In this document: piece by piece, positions 17,445 through 27,219 of the stretch | How positions within the stretch are numbered: the stretch's first letter is position 1 | Layout: every line of letters starts with the position of its first letter | Assembly (NCBI GenBank): GCA_905181735.1 | Contig: CAJIYR010000001.1 | Location: 185,733 to 249,732, forward strand | Length of the DNA: 64,000 nt | Reading direction: 5' to 3' | From: an uncultured Hyphomicrobiales bacterium | GTDB lineage: Bacteria; Pseudomonadota; Alphaproteobacteria; Rhizobiales; TMED25 | Program-made: the position numbers and the translations under genes | The notes under the pieces: generated by a model | What the model was told of the DNA's origin: nothing | What the model saw: the letters and a program-made list of their open reading frames with translations, nothing else | Databases searched by the model: none

Positions 17445-19115
17445 ATGCCAAAAATGACTGGTGGAAAATTTATCGCAGAATTTTTAAAAGCTTCAAAAGT
17501 AAAAGCTGTATTCTTTGTTCCAACTATACTTAGTAGACCTCTTGCTGAGATGGACGACATGCCTATAAAGAGGGTTTTAGCTCATTCAGAAAAGGCTGCA
17601 GCTTACATGGCGGACGGATATGCCAGAGCATCAGGTACACCAGGCGTATGCGGAGGACAGGCTGTAGGTGCAGCAAATCTTGCCTCAGGATTAAGGGATG
17701 CTTTAATGGGGAATAGTCCAGTAATTGCATTCTCTGGAGGAAGAAAATCAAGTGAGAAGCATAAAGGGGCCTACCAAGAAAACAATGACCTACCGATTTT
17801 TGAAGTATTAACTAAAGCGAATTTTCAAGTTGATACCGTAGACAGATTGCCTGATTTGATGAGACAAGCTTTTAGAGAAGCGACTTCTGGAAACCCTGGT
17901 CCTGTTAACCTCCAGCTTGCAGGAAACAATGGTCAAATTGAAGATGATTTTGGTGATCTTGAAGTTATAACAGAAGAACAGTACCAAAAAGTTCCTGCGC
18001 ACAGAATCTGCCCAGAGGAAAAATACATAGACAATGCTTTAAGTGTAATAAAAAAATCAAAAAAACCACTTATTATTTTAGGAGGTGGAGCGAGAATTTC
18101 AGAAGCAGGACCAGAAGCAATTGAATTATCAAAAAGGCTTTCTATTCCTATAGCTACTTCCGTTGCTGCATACAACCTTGTGCAAGAAGACAATCCTCTA
18201 TATTTTGGAGTTCCTGGAAGTTATTCAAGGTCTTGTACAAATAAAATAATTATGGAATCGGATCTTATAATCTATGTAGGATCGAGTACCGGAGGACAAG
18301 TAACCCATTTTTGGAATGTACCTGCACCTGGAATAAAAGTAATTCAAATAGGTATAGATCCTAGTGATTTAGGAAGAAACTACCCTAATGAAGTAAGTAT
18401 ACTAGGAGATGCAAAAGTTACCTTAGAAATGTTTCTTAAAAAAATTAACAACAGTGTCTCGCGTGATGAATGGGTAAATACCGTACAAAGCCATGTACAA
18501 GAATGGCGGAAAGAAATAGATACAAATAGAAATTCTAGTGCATCACCAATTAGACCAGAACGCTTAATGAAGGAGCTAAGCGAAGCCATACCTGATGACT
18601 CTATAGTTGTTTCGGATACCGGTCATACAGCAATGTGGACGGTACAACAACTCTGGATGAGCAAGAAATGGGATTTCATTAGATGCGCAGGCTCTCTCGG
18701 ATGGGGATTTCCAGCAGCTATTGGTGCAAAGTGTGCTTTGCCTGAAAAGCAAGTTTTCTGCCTTACCGGTGATGGCGGATTATGGTATCATTTTACTGAG
18801 CTAGAAACTGCCGTTAGATGTAATATTCCAACAATTACAATAGTTAATAATAACAATGCATTAAATCAAGAGTATGATATTTTTATGAATGCTTACGATG
18901 GGAAGCCCTCAAGTAAATGGGGGGATATGTGGCATTTTAATAAAATTAGTTTTGCTGAATTAGCCAATAATATGGGAGCATTCGGAATAAGAGTTACTGA
19001 TCCTGCTGAAATTCAAAATGCAATAAAATTAGCTATCAAATCAAACAAACCATCCATCATAGAAATAGATGGTGATGTAAATGCGCTAGCTCCAACAGCC
19101 TGGACCAAGAGCTAA
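17445..19115 (+). CDS. Thiamine-diphosphate-dependent enzyme (acetolactate synthase-like)
   Basis: This ThDP enzyme decarboxylates or ligates 2-oxoacids or acyl-CoAs. The 556 residues hold the three family domains: Pyr domain (about 1-175) with catalytic Glu E49 in HSEKAA, a central domain (about 190-320) and the PP domain with GDGG (about 442-445) and NNN about 26 residues later. It is not the biosynthetic IlvB, which is at 54426-56189. The CoA transferase next door makes an oxalyl-CoA or 2-hydroxyacyl-CoA lyase conceivable, but other members (benzoylformate decarboxylase, sulfoacetaldehyde acetyltransferase) cannot be excluded. It is followed by an M24 gene 35 bases later. Confidence 0.88.
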   Translation: MPKMTGGKFIAEFLKASKVKAVFFVPTILSRPLAEMDDMPIKRVLAHSEKAAAYMADGYARASGTPGVCGGQAVGAANLASGLRDALMGNSPVIAFSGGRKSSEKHKGAYQENNDLPIFEVLTKANFQVDTVDRLPDLMRQAFREATSGNPGPVNLQLAGNNGQIEDDFGDLEVITEEQYQKVPAHRICPEEKYIDNALSVIKKSKKPLIILGGGARISEAGPEAIELSKRLSIPIATSVAAYNLVQEDNPLYFGVPGSYSRSCTNKIIMESDLIIYVGSSTGGQVTHFWNVPAPGIKVIQIGIDPSDLGRNYPNEVSILGDAKVTLEMFLKKINNSVSRDEWVNTVQSHVQEWRKEIDTNRNSSASPIRPERLMKELSEAIPDDSIVVSDTGHTAMWTVQQLWMSKKWDFIRCAGSLGWGFPAAIGAKCALPEKQVFCLTGDGGLWYHFTELETAVRCNIPTITIVNNNNALNQEYDIFMNAYDGKPSSKWGDMWHFNKISFAELANNMGAFGIRVTDPAEIQNAIKLAIKSNKPSIIEIDGDVNALAPTAWTKS

Positions 19116-19150
19116 CTAATACTGTGTTATTCAAATAGAGGATTAACAAA

Positions 19151-20398
19151 ATGTATTTTAATATCGAGCGTGCAAGAAAGCTAATGGATAAATTTGGTGT
19201 TGATGCATTGATTGCATCAACACCTGAAAATATAACATATCTTACTGATACTGTAAGCTGGGCTCCAAAGGTTTATTCTTATTCCGTTGATATGTTCGCC
19301 ATATATATACGCGACGAAAGAGTTGAACCTGCAATGATAGTTCCAAGCCAGGAGATGACCTATGTTTCATGGCAAGAGTCTTGGGTAAAGGATTATTATA
19401 CATATGGAGGAAAAAGCGCACTAATCCAAAAACCTGATCACATTAATGATATTAATGAAATGCAAGAAAACGTTTATTTATCAATGCAAAACAATGACCT
19501 AAAGAGATCAAAGGGTAGTGGAGAAGCTTTAGTTAAAGCCATTAAAGATAAAGGTCTTTCTAATTCTAGAATAGCGCTCGATGAAGATAAAATTACAAAT
19601 AATGTAATGAAACAGATTACTGAGGCATTACCTAATGCCTCCTTTATTAATTCTTCAGTTCTATTTAAATTGATCCGGACCGTTAAAACTAAAGATGAAA
19701 TTGACGCAATGAGATCAGCCGCAACTTTAAATGAAAAAGCATGTAATGTAGCCTGCGAATCAATAAAAGTAGACATGACAGAAATAGATATTTCTAGAAT
19801 ATTCGCAGAAGAGGTTTCCAAGGGACTTGGAAAATGGCTTTGGTTCCATTTCGGCTCAGGAAGAAGATCTATTGGAATATTTCCGCCCACAAATAAAAAA
19901 ATTACAAAAGGTGAGATGTGGAAATTTGATGCCGGCATATCGTTAAATAATTACCAAGCAGATACTGGATGGGGTGGAATTATAGGCGAACCTAACAAAG
20001 ACCAATTAAACATATGGCATGCCACATTAGCAGGATTTAACGCAGCACTTTCTATAATAAAATCTGGTATACTTCCATCTGAAATACAAAATGCCATGCT
20101 TAATGGTACAAAAGATAACGGGCTTCCTGAACACTGCGGGACATTTGCTGGCCATGCAATAGGCCTTGAAATGAGGGAATTACCCTATGTTTTGGGAAAC
20201 AAGTCTCCCATTGATGACGTTTATCTTCCAGACAATACAGATATTCCTCTTGAGGAAGGTACGGTTTTATGTATTGAAAATCCATGTCAAGTACTCGGCC
20301 TAGGCGGCACACAAATAGAAAAAACAATTATCGTAACAAAAAATGGTTATGAACCCCTTGTGAAACAAGAACGGAAATTATGGATAGTTGACAGCTAA
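19151..20398 (+). CDS. M24-family metallopeptidase-fold enzyme (Xaa-Pro/creatinase type), copy 1
   Basis: The pita-bread fold of M24 serves aminopeptidases, prolidases and creatinase-like C-N hydrolases. The 415-residue protein has a creatinase N domain (about 1-165) and the catalytic domain with the metal ligands in order: D in FDAG, D in ADTGWG, H in GHAIGLE, E in CIENPC and E in TQIEKT. Substrate unclear. It follows the ThDP gene on the same strand and ends near a convergent alpha/beta hydrolase. A second, diverged copy is at 37119-38282. Confidence 0.88.
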   Translation: MYFNIERARKLMDKFGVDALIASTPENITYLTDTVSWAPKVYSYSVDMFAIYIRDERVEPAMIVPSQEMTYVSWQESWVKDYYTYGGKSALIQKPDHINDINEMQENVYLSMQNNDLKRSKGSGEALVKAIKDKGLSNSRIALDEDKITNNVMKQITEALPNASFINSSVLFKLIRTVKTKDEIDAMRSAATLNEKACNVACESIKVDMTEIDISRIFAEEVSKGLGKWLWFHFGSGRRSIGIFPPTNKKITKGEMWKFDAGISLNNYQADTGWGGIIGEPNKDQLNIWHATLAGFNAALSIIKSGILPSEIQNAMLNGTKDNGLPEHCGTFAGHAIGLEMRELPYVLGNKSPIDDVYLPDNTDIPLEEGTVLCIENPCQVLGLGGTQIEKTIIVTKNGYEPLVKQERKLWIVDS

Positions 20399-20407
20399 AC
20401 GAACATG

Positions 20408-21247
20408 TTATGAAGCTATATTATTTATAAACCTAGACATCACATTAGAAATCTCATTCTCATAATCATACCATTGGCTCCATGGAATAAGATCGACATC
20501 CACATCTTCTATTGGCAACTCGTGTAACTCGCAGTTATCCAGCATAACTGACGCAGTCTTTCCGCTTTCTGAATTATGAGTATTGTCATTCCCTGGAATT
20601 ACTAATGATGGCACTTTTATTGAGTTCAGTTCACTTTCAGTAATACCCATTACAGGCAATTCAGCCCCGTTAAGAAACTTATCCAATAGGTTAGTTTGTA
20701 CCTTTATAAATAGTTCTTTATCCATATTGATTAGGTTTTTATATATAGAGGGGTTTGTAGCAATATACTCTAAAAAACGTGGTGTTTTGGCAACGCCTTC
20801 CATTCCTTCTTTTCTTGCAATATCAATAAATTTTTTATAATAATTTACAGGCAATCTTTGTGCAGCAAACTTACCCCCTGTCACTCTCATTATTATCAAA
20901 CCTAATAGAGATTCCGGATGCCTTAGGGCATACATTAAAGCAGTCCTTGCTCCCGACGAAGATCCCGAGACAAAGACTTTCTCTTCTCCAATGGCTTTAA
21001 AAAGATTGTGCAATTCATCTGCCCATACAACTTCCTCTGTCTCATTATCATCTAAAAGCATATCGGATGCGCCGGTATTTCTCCTGTCATGAAGAAGAAC
21101 GCGTATATTATTCTTTGATATTTTTTCAGCAAGGGTCTTCATTTCTAAATACCCCCTACGAGCACCAGGCATAAGAGCTAAAATTGGACCACTGCTACCT
21201 ATTATCTCGTATTCTATTTTTATATTATCAATATTTATTTTAGCCAT
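20408..21247 (-). CDS. Alpha/beta hydrolase
   Basis: This 279-residue alpha/beta-fold hydrolase has the oxyanion region MPGARRG, DRRNTGASD and the nucleophile elbow GSSSG, with S97 as the likely nucleophile. A later Asp (about 214-216, PGNDNTHNS) is a candidate acid. It may cleave esters, lactones or C-C bonds; the substrate cannot be told. It is convergent with the M24 gene and divergent from the MDR gene 21360-22337. Confidence 0.85.
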   Translation of the reverse strand: MAKINIDNIKIEYEIIGSSGPILALMPGARRGYLEMKTLAEKISKNNIRVLLHDRRNTGASDMLLDDNETEEVVWADELHNLFKAIGEEKVFVSGSSSGARTALMYALRHPESLLGLIIMRVTGGKFAAQRLPVNYYKKFIDIARKEGMEGVAKTPRFLEYIATNPSIYKNLINMDKELFIKVQTNLLDKFLNGAELPVMGITESELNSIKVPSLVIPGNDNTHNSESGKTASVMLDNCELHELPIEDVDVDLIPWSQWYDYENEISNVMSRFINNIAS

Positions 21248-21359
21248 ATTACACCCTATTGTTATTATATTACTTAATTATATGATATATTTTATAATAT
21301 AGATTATATTATATTTATTGCTATCGCAACATAGTTGCTTTCTTAAAAGAGGTAATTCA

Positions 21360-22337
21360 ATGAAATCATATTTTACAGAAATTATTAATAATGAAAGTGT
21401 GTTAATACAAAAAAATATAGAAGTCCCATCACCCGGCGATAACGAAGTTTTAATTAAAGTTAATGCAGCAGGTTTAAATAGAGGAGGCTTTATAGTTGGC
21501 GGAGTTATGCACGGAAGCTCAACCAAACCAGGCGGGACAGAGGCAGCGGGAGACATTGTTGAGATTGGTAAAAATATTAAGGGATATTCTATAGGTGACA
21601 AAATAATGGGTCGCGTTCTTGGCAAGGAATCTGGAGCATTTGCAGAATACACTCTGATCAAAGATTATCAGATAATGCCAATCCCTAAAGAATATAGTTA
21701 TGAAGAAGCTGCCGCAATACCTGTTAGTTTTTTAGCAGCTTATGATGCAGTAATAACTTATGGGAAATTAAAGGAAAAAGAGTGGGTATTAATATCAGCG
21801 ATACCATCTGCTGTTGGTGTAGCCGCATTACAAATATCTAAGGTAGCAAAAGCTAATACAGTAGGCACATCATCTTCAAAAGAAAAAATTGGGTTCTTAA
21901 AAGAAAGAGGATTGGATTATGGCATTCAATTACCTGATGGTGATTTAAGTAAAAAGCTAAAAGATATATCCCAAAACGGAATAGATGTTGTGGTAAATTG
22001 TTTGGGCGGATCAATAATCAAGCAATGCATGGAATCACTTGCTTTTAAAGGAAGATTAATTGCCGTTGGTTACATGGATGGAATTAATAATGTTGAAATA
22101 GATTTCAGAAAAGTTCATGCGAATAGATTTAGTCTTCACGGTGTATCAAACGCCAAAGTCGGTATAGATGACATAAAAGAAACCGTAAATGGTTTTAAAA
22201 GTTTAATTCTTCCTGCACTAGAAAAAAGAGAGATTGAACCCATTATAGATAAAGTTTTTGATTTCGATAGCATTAATGAAGCAAGAATTCATATGATGAC
22301 TAATAAGCAAATAGGAAAAATTGTAGTAAAACTATAA
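21360..22337 (+). CDS. Quinone-oxidoreductase-like medium-chain dehydrogenase/reductase
   Basis: This is an NADPH-dependent MDR. The ATG at 21360 gives MKSYFTEIINN and follows a GAGGTAATTCA ribosome-binding site. The 325 residues show a GroES-like domain with AGLNRGGF...GTEAAGDIVEIG (about 38-73) and a Rossmann domain with ISAIPSAVGVAALQIS (about 148-163), where an atypical AIPSAVG replaces the usual AxGGVG. There are no zinc-binding Cys residues in the catalytic site, so it is the zeta-crystallin/QOR type. It begins a three-gene operon with 22377 and 23313. Confidence 0.85.
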   Translation: MKSYFTEIINNESVLIQKNIEVPSPGDNEVLIKVNAAGLNRGGFIVGGVMHGSSTKPGGTEAAGDIVEIGKNIKGYSIGDKIMGRVLGKESGAFAEYTLIKDYQIMPIPKEYSYEEAAAIPVSFLAAYDAVITYGKLKEKEWVLISAIPSAVGVAALQISKVAKANTVGTSSSKEKIGFLKERGLDYGIQLPDGDLSKKLKDISQNGIDVVVNCLGGSIIKQCMESLAFKGRLIAVGYMDGINNVEIDFRKVHANRFSLHGVSNAKVGIDDIKETVNGFKSLILPALEKREIEPIIDKVFDFDSINEARIHMMTNKQIGKIVVKL

Positions 22338-22376
22338 AATAATAATTCATATTAATAACAAAAAAAGGGAGCGGTT

Positions 22377-23300
22377 ATGAAAAAAAATATTGGTATAGTA
22401 GGTATGGGTTTAATGGGTCAAGCTTTTATCTTAAATTTAAAAAAATCACAATTTAATGTGCAGGGTTTCGATATGGATCCAGCAAGAATGGATGACCTTA
22501 GGGAACAAGGAGGACATCCGGTGGATACCCCCGCAGATGCAGCAAAAAATGTTGATTGCGTTTTGATGTCATTGCCTAATAGCGAAATAGCAAGAGAAGT
22601 AGCTCTTGGAAAAAATGGTATTGCAGATGGGATAGAATCTGAAAATTTTATCATTTGCGATACAACAACATCAAGACCTGAAGATTCAGAAAGTCTATCT
22701 AAAGATCTTTCAAAAAAGGGGATTAAATTTCTAGATTCTGCTGTTAGTGGTACAAGTACTATGGCAAGAAGTGGAGATTTAATTGTTATTGCAGGTGGAA
22801 ATGAAGATGATTTTATTGCTTGCCAACCGTATTTTTCAGGTTTTAGTAGGGCATCTTATTATATGGGTCCCGTAGGATCAGGAGCTAGAACAAAATTAGT
22901 TATTAATTTAATATTATCAGGAAATAGGCTTGCTTTAGCTGAAGGCCTTGTTCTCGGAGACAAAGCTGGTCTTGAACAAAACAACCTTCTCGAAGTACTA
23001 AAAGATGGAGCTTGTAGCTCAAAGACTATGTTTGACAAAGGTCCAAAAATGATAAATGCAGATTATTCCAAACAAGGTCAAATAAAAACCTCTCTTAAGG
23101 ATAACCGTTTAATGATTGAACTTGGACAAAAACTTGGTTCGCCAATGTTAATGACATCGTTAATGTCACAATGCCTTCAAGCAGCTTATGAAAAGGGTTA
23201 TGCTGAGAAAGATACGGTATCATTTTATGAAATTCTAAGGGGTATGGCTGGTTTAGAGGAAAGAATTGGTATAGATAACGAACCGTTTAAGATGAAATAA
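22377..23300 (+). CDS. Beta-hydroxyacid dehydrogenase (3-hydroxyisobutyrate dehydrogenase family)
   Basis: This 307-residue enzyme probably oxidises a beta-hydroxyacid such as tartronate semialdehyde's partner, 3-hydroxyisobutyrate or a relative, using NAD(P). The Rossmann fingerprint is GIVGMGLMGQAF (6-17). The substrate-binding signature is DSAVSGTSTMARSGDL (about 119-134) and the catalytic Lys is in GARTKLVINL (about 170-179). A GGGAG ribosome-binding site precedes the ATG. It sits between the MDR and the DHDPS-family genes. Confidence 0.88.
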   Translation: MKKNIGIVGMGLMGQAFILNLKKSQFNVQGFDMDPARMDDLREQGGHPVDTPADAAKNVDCVLMSLPNSEIAREVALGKNGIADGIESENFIICDTTTSRPEDSESLSKDLSKKGIKFLDSAVSGTSTMARSGDLIVIAGGNEDDFIACQPYFSGFSRASYYMGPVGSGARTKLVINLILSGNRLALAEGLVLGDKAGLEQNNLLEVLKDGACSSKTMFDKGPKMINADYSKQGQIKTSLKDNRLMIELGQKLGSPMLMTSLMSQCLQAAYEKGYAEKDTVSFYEILRGMAGLEERIGIDNEPFKMK

Positions 23301-23312
23301 AAGGATCTATTA

Positions 23313-24287
23313 ATGAATTATAGGAAAAATGAAGCAAAAGAAGCAGCTAGCCAAATATTAAAGGGAGTGTGGACTGCTATGCCCTACTGTTGGGATAGAG
23401 ATGATGAATTTGATGAAATTGCAAACCGTCAAAATTTATCTCACGTGATCGATAATATCAAAGTTGATGGCCATTATTGTTCAGGTAATATAGCAGAGTT
23501 TTGGTCTATGCCAGACAAAGAAAGAATGTTAGCACATGAAATAATGTACGACGAAGCAAATGGTAAAATTCCATTAATTGCTGGATGCCATCACCAATCT
23601 GTAAAGCAGGCAACTGCATTAGCCAAACACGCTCAAGACGTAGGATATGACTTTGTTATCATTCTAACACCCTATGTAGCTGCAAGAGATGATGATTGTA
23701 TATTTTCTTTTTACGAATATATATGTGACAGAGTTGATATTGGAATTATACTATTCAATGTTCCTCAAGTGTGCCATCCGATAGGACCAGACCTTGCAAA
23801 AAGACTCTCTAAATTGCAAAACATATGCGGCTATAAACAGGCAGATGGATCTCCAGCTGCAACCCATTCAATTATGAATGCAGTTGGAAATGACATTGTT
23901 ATTTCAATAGCAGATGAAGCCCCTTGGCTAACAAGCATGACACAACTAGGTCTTCAATGGCTTGTTAATTACAACCCTCACTTGTATCAGGTTAAGGGAT
24001 GGCTACCATTAAAAGATTATACTGCGGCTGCCCAAAGAGGAGATATAAAACAAGCAACAAAAATTGCTTCTTCGTTACAATCTCTTAGGGAGGTGCATGC
24101 TAAATGGATAATGGGATACTGGAATAAAGGCAGAATGCCTCTCGCTGAGATGAAATACTGGCAAGAATTGATTGGCATGAACGGTGGACTATCAAGACCT
24201 CCAGTACTTGAAATGTCAGATGAAGCAAAAAAAGAAATGAAAAAAGATTTGTTCAATACTGGAATTTTGGATTACGCAAAGAAATAA
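23313..24287 (+). CDS. DHDPS/N-acetylneuraminate lyase-family aldolase with Phe in place of the catalytic Tyr
   Basis: This 324-residue TIM-barrel protein belongs to the class I aldolase family of DapA and NanA, probably acting on a 2-oxoacid. The Schiff-base Lys is K175 in CGYKQADGS. The usual YNVP motif that carries the catalytic Tyr reads FNVP at residues 148-151, so F148 replaces Tyr. The enzyme may have a changed mechanism or a different base. It is the last gene of the 21360-24287 operon, 12 bases after the previous gene, and is unlikely to be the biosynthetic DapA. Confidence 0.82.
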   Translation: MNYRKNEAKEAASQILKGVWTAMPYCWDRDDEFDEIANRQNLSHVIDNIKVDGHYCSGNIAEFWSMPDKERMLAHEIMYDEANGKIPLIAGCHHQSVKQATALAKHAQDVGYDFVIILTPYVAARDDDCIFSFYEYICDRVDIGIILFNVPQVCHPIGPDLAKRLSKLQNICGYKQADGSPAATHSIMNAVGNDIVISIADEAPWLTSMTQLGLQWLVNYNPHLYQVKGWLPLKDYTAAAQRGDIKQATKIASSLQSLREVHAKWIMGYWNKGRMPLAEMKYWQELIGMNGGLSRPPVLEMSDEAKKEMKKDLFNTGILDYAKK

Positions 24288-24290
24288 TTT

Positions 24291-25454
24291 CTATATATCT
24301 TTTTTTCTTCTTAGGAAACTCGAATTAAGCTCTTCTAAGCTATTAATTCCAAGTAATGCCATATTTCTATCAATTTCATCTTTTAACAAATTGATAGCAT
24401 GCTCTACTCCTTCTAACCCTGCAATTGATGCCGCATAAAGGAAGGGCCTGCCAATAAAAACGAAGTCTGCGCCAATAACTAAAGCTTTTAAAATATCATT
24501 ACCTCTTCTAAATCCGCTATCAACCATAACGGTAACATCTTTTAGATGAGGAACTATATTCTCAAGCGCCTCTAATGAAGAAATAGCACTGTCAAGCTGC
24601 CTTCCCCCATGATTTGATATAATAATACCTTCGGCACCAATTTCTTTTGCTATAATGGCATCGTCTTTATCCAGTATACCTTTAACTATCAGATTTCCTT
24701 TCCATTGCTTTCTTATCTGTTCTAGATGTTTCCAATTCAGGTTAGCCCTCTGTCCAAAATCTCTGTTAACAGAAGAAGAGAAAATAGGCTCACCACGAGT
24801 AGCAAAGAAATTTTCGAAATGAGGCATACCATGCAAAAATATAGTGCGGAGAAAAGTATTTAATGTCCATTTTGGATGAGTAATACCATCGTAAGCTAAT
24901 CTTAATGATGGCCTTAAAGGAGTTGAAAAACCACTTCGTAAATTATTTTCACGACCTGCCATTACAGCAACATCGACTGTTAAAATCAAAGTCTTAAAAC
25001 CAGCCTTTTCAACTCTTCCGATAAGTTTTTCAATTCTATCACTTTCTCCTGGTAAATAAGCTTGAAACCACGTTTCCGGAGCCAATGAAATCACATCTTC
25101 CATTGGGATTAATGAAGAACCACTCATAATCATTGGTACTGAGGATTTTTTAGCAGCCTCTGCAAGGACCAAATCTCCCCTGTATGCTGCTAATGCACTA
25201 ACCCCCATAGGAGAAATTCCAAATGGCGCACTCCATGATTGTCCAAATAATTTAGTTTCAGTTGTTCTATTAGAGACATTTTTTAAAATTCTTGGTGTAA
25301 ATTTATACTCTTCAAATATCCTTCTATTCTCTCGCAAACTACTATTTGTTTCTGATCCACCACACACATAACCAAATACCGGTCTCGGCAAATGTTTTTT
25401 AGCATGCTCTTCAAGGTCTTCTAATGCATAAATTTTATTTATTATTTTTTTCAT
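24291..25454 (-). CDS. FMN-dependent alpha-hydroxyacid oxidase/dehydrogenase (LldD-like), copy 1
   Basis: The enzyme oxidises L-2-hydroxyacids such as L-lactate, glycolate or mandelate. The 387-residue TIM barrel shows the N-terminal DLEEHAKKHLPRPVFGYVCGGSE block (about 13-35), APFGISPMG near residue 76, the catalytic loop ISNHGGRQLD (about 279-288) and the phosphate-binding VMVDSGFRRGNDILKAL. It is convergent with the DHDPS-like gene only 3 bases away. A diverged second copy is at 38285-39436. Which hydroxyacid is used is not evident. Confidence 0.9.
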   Translation of the reverse strand: MKKIINKIYALEDLEEHAKKHLPRPVFGYVCGGSETNSSLRENRRIFEEYKFTPRILKNVSNRTTETKLFGQSWSAPFGISPMGVSALAAYRGDLVLAEAAKKSSVPMIMSGSSLIPMEDVISLAPETWFQAYLPGESDRIEKLIGRVEKAGFKTLILTVDVAVMAGRENNLRSGFSTPLRPSLRLAYDGITHPKWTLNTFLRTIFLHGMPHFENFFATRGEPIFSSSVNRDFGQRANLNWKHLEQIRKQWKGNLIVKGILDKDDAIIAKEIGAEGIIISNHGGRQLDSAISSLEALENIVPHLKDVTVMVDSGFRRGNDILKALVIGADFVFIGRPFLYAASIAGLEGVEHAINLLKDEIDRNMALLGINSLEELNSSFLRRKKDI

Positions 25455-25605
25455 GAGCTCATATTCACCAAAATTTATTTAACTTTTATATTATATTTAA
25501 CATTATTAATTCTACGCCGTAGATATCTGTAAATTATTAATATATATTAATAATGCATAAAATGTATAATATTATATTTATTAATTATAACTAAAAAGAG
25601 CTTAT

Positions 25606-26163
25606 ATGTTTAATCTTGATAGATTTATAGAGAACTGCAATTCACGTATTACCACAACAGACAATCATAAAGCCGTGATTGATATTGTGGCAAATGCAGT
25701 TGAAAATCCAAATAGCCTTATGAAAATAATTGGTGAACCAAAAATTGGTGGTATTCAAAAGCTATATCAATCAGAAAAATTAACAATTCTGAATGTTGTG
25801 TGGCCTGCGAATATGACGCTTGTCCCCCATAATCATAATATGTGGGCAGCAGTAGGAATATACACAGGTAGAGAAGATAACATCTTTTGGAAAAGAATAA
25901 ATGGAGACGAAAGCGGTCTTATTGAGGCAGCTGGTGCAAAATCTATAGGAGCTAGAGAAAGCGCTCCATTGGGATCAAACATTATACATTCCGTTACAAA
26001 TCCAACAAATAAATATACCGGTGCAATTCATGTGTATGGCGGTGATTTTTACGAAACACCAAGAAGTCAGTGGGATACTGAGAATCTAACAGAATATCCA
26101 TTTGAAATTGAACATTCTAAAGTAGCTTTTGAACTAGCTAATGCAAGAGCGAATATAAAATAA
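25606..26163 (+). CDS. Cupin-fold metalloenzyme (cysteine-dioxygenase-like, COG5553 type)
   Basis: The 185-residue protein has a double-stranded beta-helix with VPHNHNMWAAVGIYTGRED (about 74-92) and NIIHSVTNP (about 125-133). The two His of HNH and the later His look like the 3-His iron site of cysteine-dioxygenase-like thiol dioxygenases. These enzymes oxidise small thiols. It stands alone between a divergent LldD gene and a convergent Gfo/Idh gene. Substrate unknown. Confidence 0.75.
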   Translation: MFNLDRFIENCNSRITTTDNHKAVIDIVANAVENPNSLMKIIGEPKIGGIQKLYQSEKLTILNVVWPANMTLVPHNHNMWAAVGIYTGREDNIFWKRINGDESGLIEAAGAKSIGARESAPLGSNIIHSVTNPTNKYTGAIHVYGGDFYETPRSQWDTENLTEYPFEIEHSKVAFELANARANIK

Positions 26164-26197
26164 TTATTTAGAACAAGATAATTTATTGTCGTGTCTA

Positions 26198-27193
26198 TTA
26201 ATGTTTTATATCGATAATTTTCTTTGAATTTCCAGACTTAACGATTGCTTCAAATATCTCAATGTTTGCAATCATCTGGCCTGGAGTAATCATGTAGGTA
26301 CCGTTACCTAAAACCGCATCTGCCCATGATTCAAAATTTTCTTTTACAGTGTTTGTATGAGCGTGCTTAGTGATAGTCCTTTTTCCGTTCAAGTCACAGT
26401 ATATTAACTCACCAGGATCATCGTGTTCAAAATTATTTACCTCTCTTGCCTCAACCCAACCTTTATCACCAAAAACTGTAAATCTTCCATAAAATGGTGT
26501 CGCGATCGAGACGGAAACAATGCCTGTAATTCCATTTTCAAATTCAATATTTGCAGCCATAGTATCTATCCTCGGTGCATCATATGCGATGCTAGACATT
26601 GTTGAATACACCCTCTTTGCACTTCCGAACATAGACACCATAAAATCTGTTAAGTGTATACCTCTAGCTGTAAATCCACCTCCAGGTGCATCTTCATTAC
26701 TAAATCTCCAATTATCATTATCTAATGTTTTAAAAAGATCGTGACTAAAATTAGTCTCAACATGCAAAATTTTACCAATCGATCCGTCAGTTATATATTT
26801 GAAGAGCCTCTTCATCGCAGGTTCATATCTTCTTTCGTGACCCAAACCTAGCGTTATATTATTTTTAGCACAAACATCTAGGGCTTTCTTTGCTCCATCG
26901 ACGCTCAGGGCAAGAGGCTTTTCGCAGAACACCTGTTTCCCTGCATTAACAGCTTCTATGATATTTTCGTGGTGAAGTTTGTTCGGAGTTGCTAAAATTA
27001 TTGCGTCAATATCTTTGTTCTCTAATGCCTGAGTATAATCCGAAAGAATTTCTATTCCGTATTCTTTGGCAAAATCATCCATTTTATCGCCAAAAGGATC
27101 TACGCCATGTGTGATATTAATTTTTTTACTGTCGTATAAATTTTTAACAATAACTTTGCCCCACCATCCCAATCCGATTACAGCAGTTCTCAT
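26198..27193 (-). CDS. Gfo/Idh/MocA-family oxidoreductase, copy 1
   Basis: This is an NAD(P)-dependent sugar or polyol oxidoreductase. The 331 residues have the Rossmann fingerprint GLGWWGKVI (about 7-15) and the family signature EKPLAL (about 91-96). The C-terminal alpha/beta domain follows, with PGGGFTARGIHLTDFM, whose Lys/His motif forms the substrate site. A similar protein with the same GLGWWGK start is at 43951-44934. It lies next to an MFS transporter on the same strand. Confidence 0.88.
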   Translation of the reverse strand: MRTAVIGLGWWGKVIVKNLYDSKKINITHGVDPFGDKMDDFAKEYGIEILSDYTQALENKDIDAIILATPNKLHHENIIEAVNAGKQVFCEKPLALSVDGAKKALDVCAKNNITLGLGHERRYEPAMKRLFKYITDGSIGKILHVETNFSHDLFKTLDNDNWRFSNEDAPGGGFTARGIHLTDFMVSMFGSAKRVYSTMSSIAYDAPRIDTMAANIEFENGITGIVSVSIATPFYGRFTVFGDKGWVEAREVNNFEHDDPGELIYCDLNGKRTITKHAHTNTVKENFESWADAVLGNGTYMITPGQMIANIEIFEAIVKSGNSKKIIDIKH

Positions 27194-27219
27194 TCCCTAT
27201 CTCCAACTAAATGTTTTAT

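Noticed and set aside
23313..24287. Calling the DHDPS-family gene dapA
   Set aside because: It has Phe in place of the catalytic Tyr and lies in a catabolic operon, not with lysine genes.
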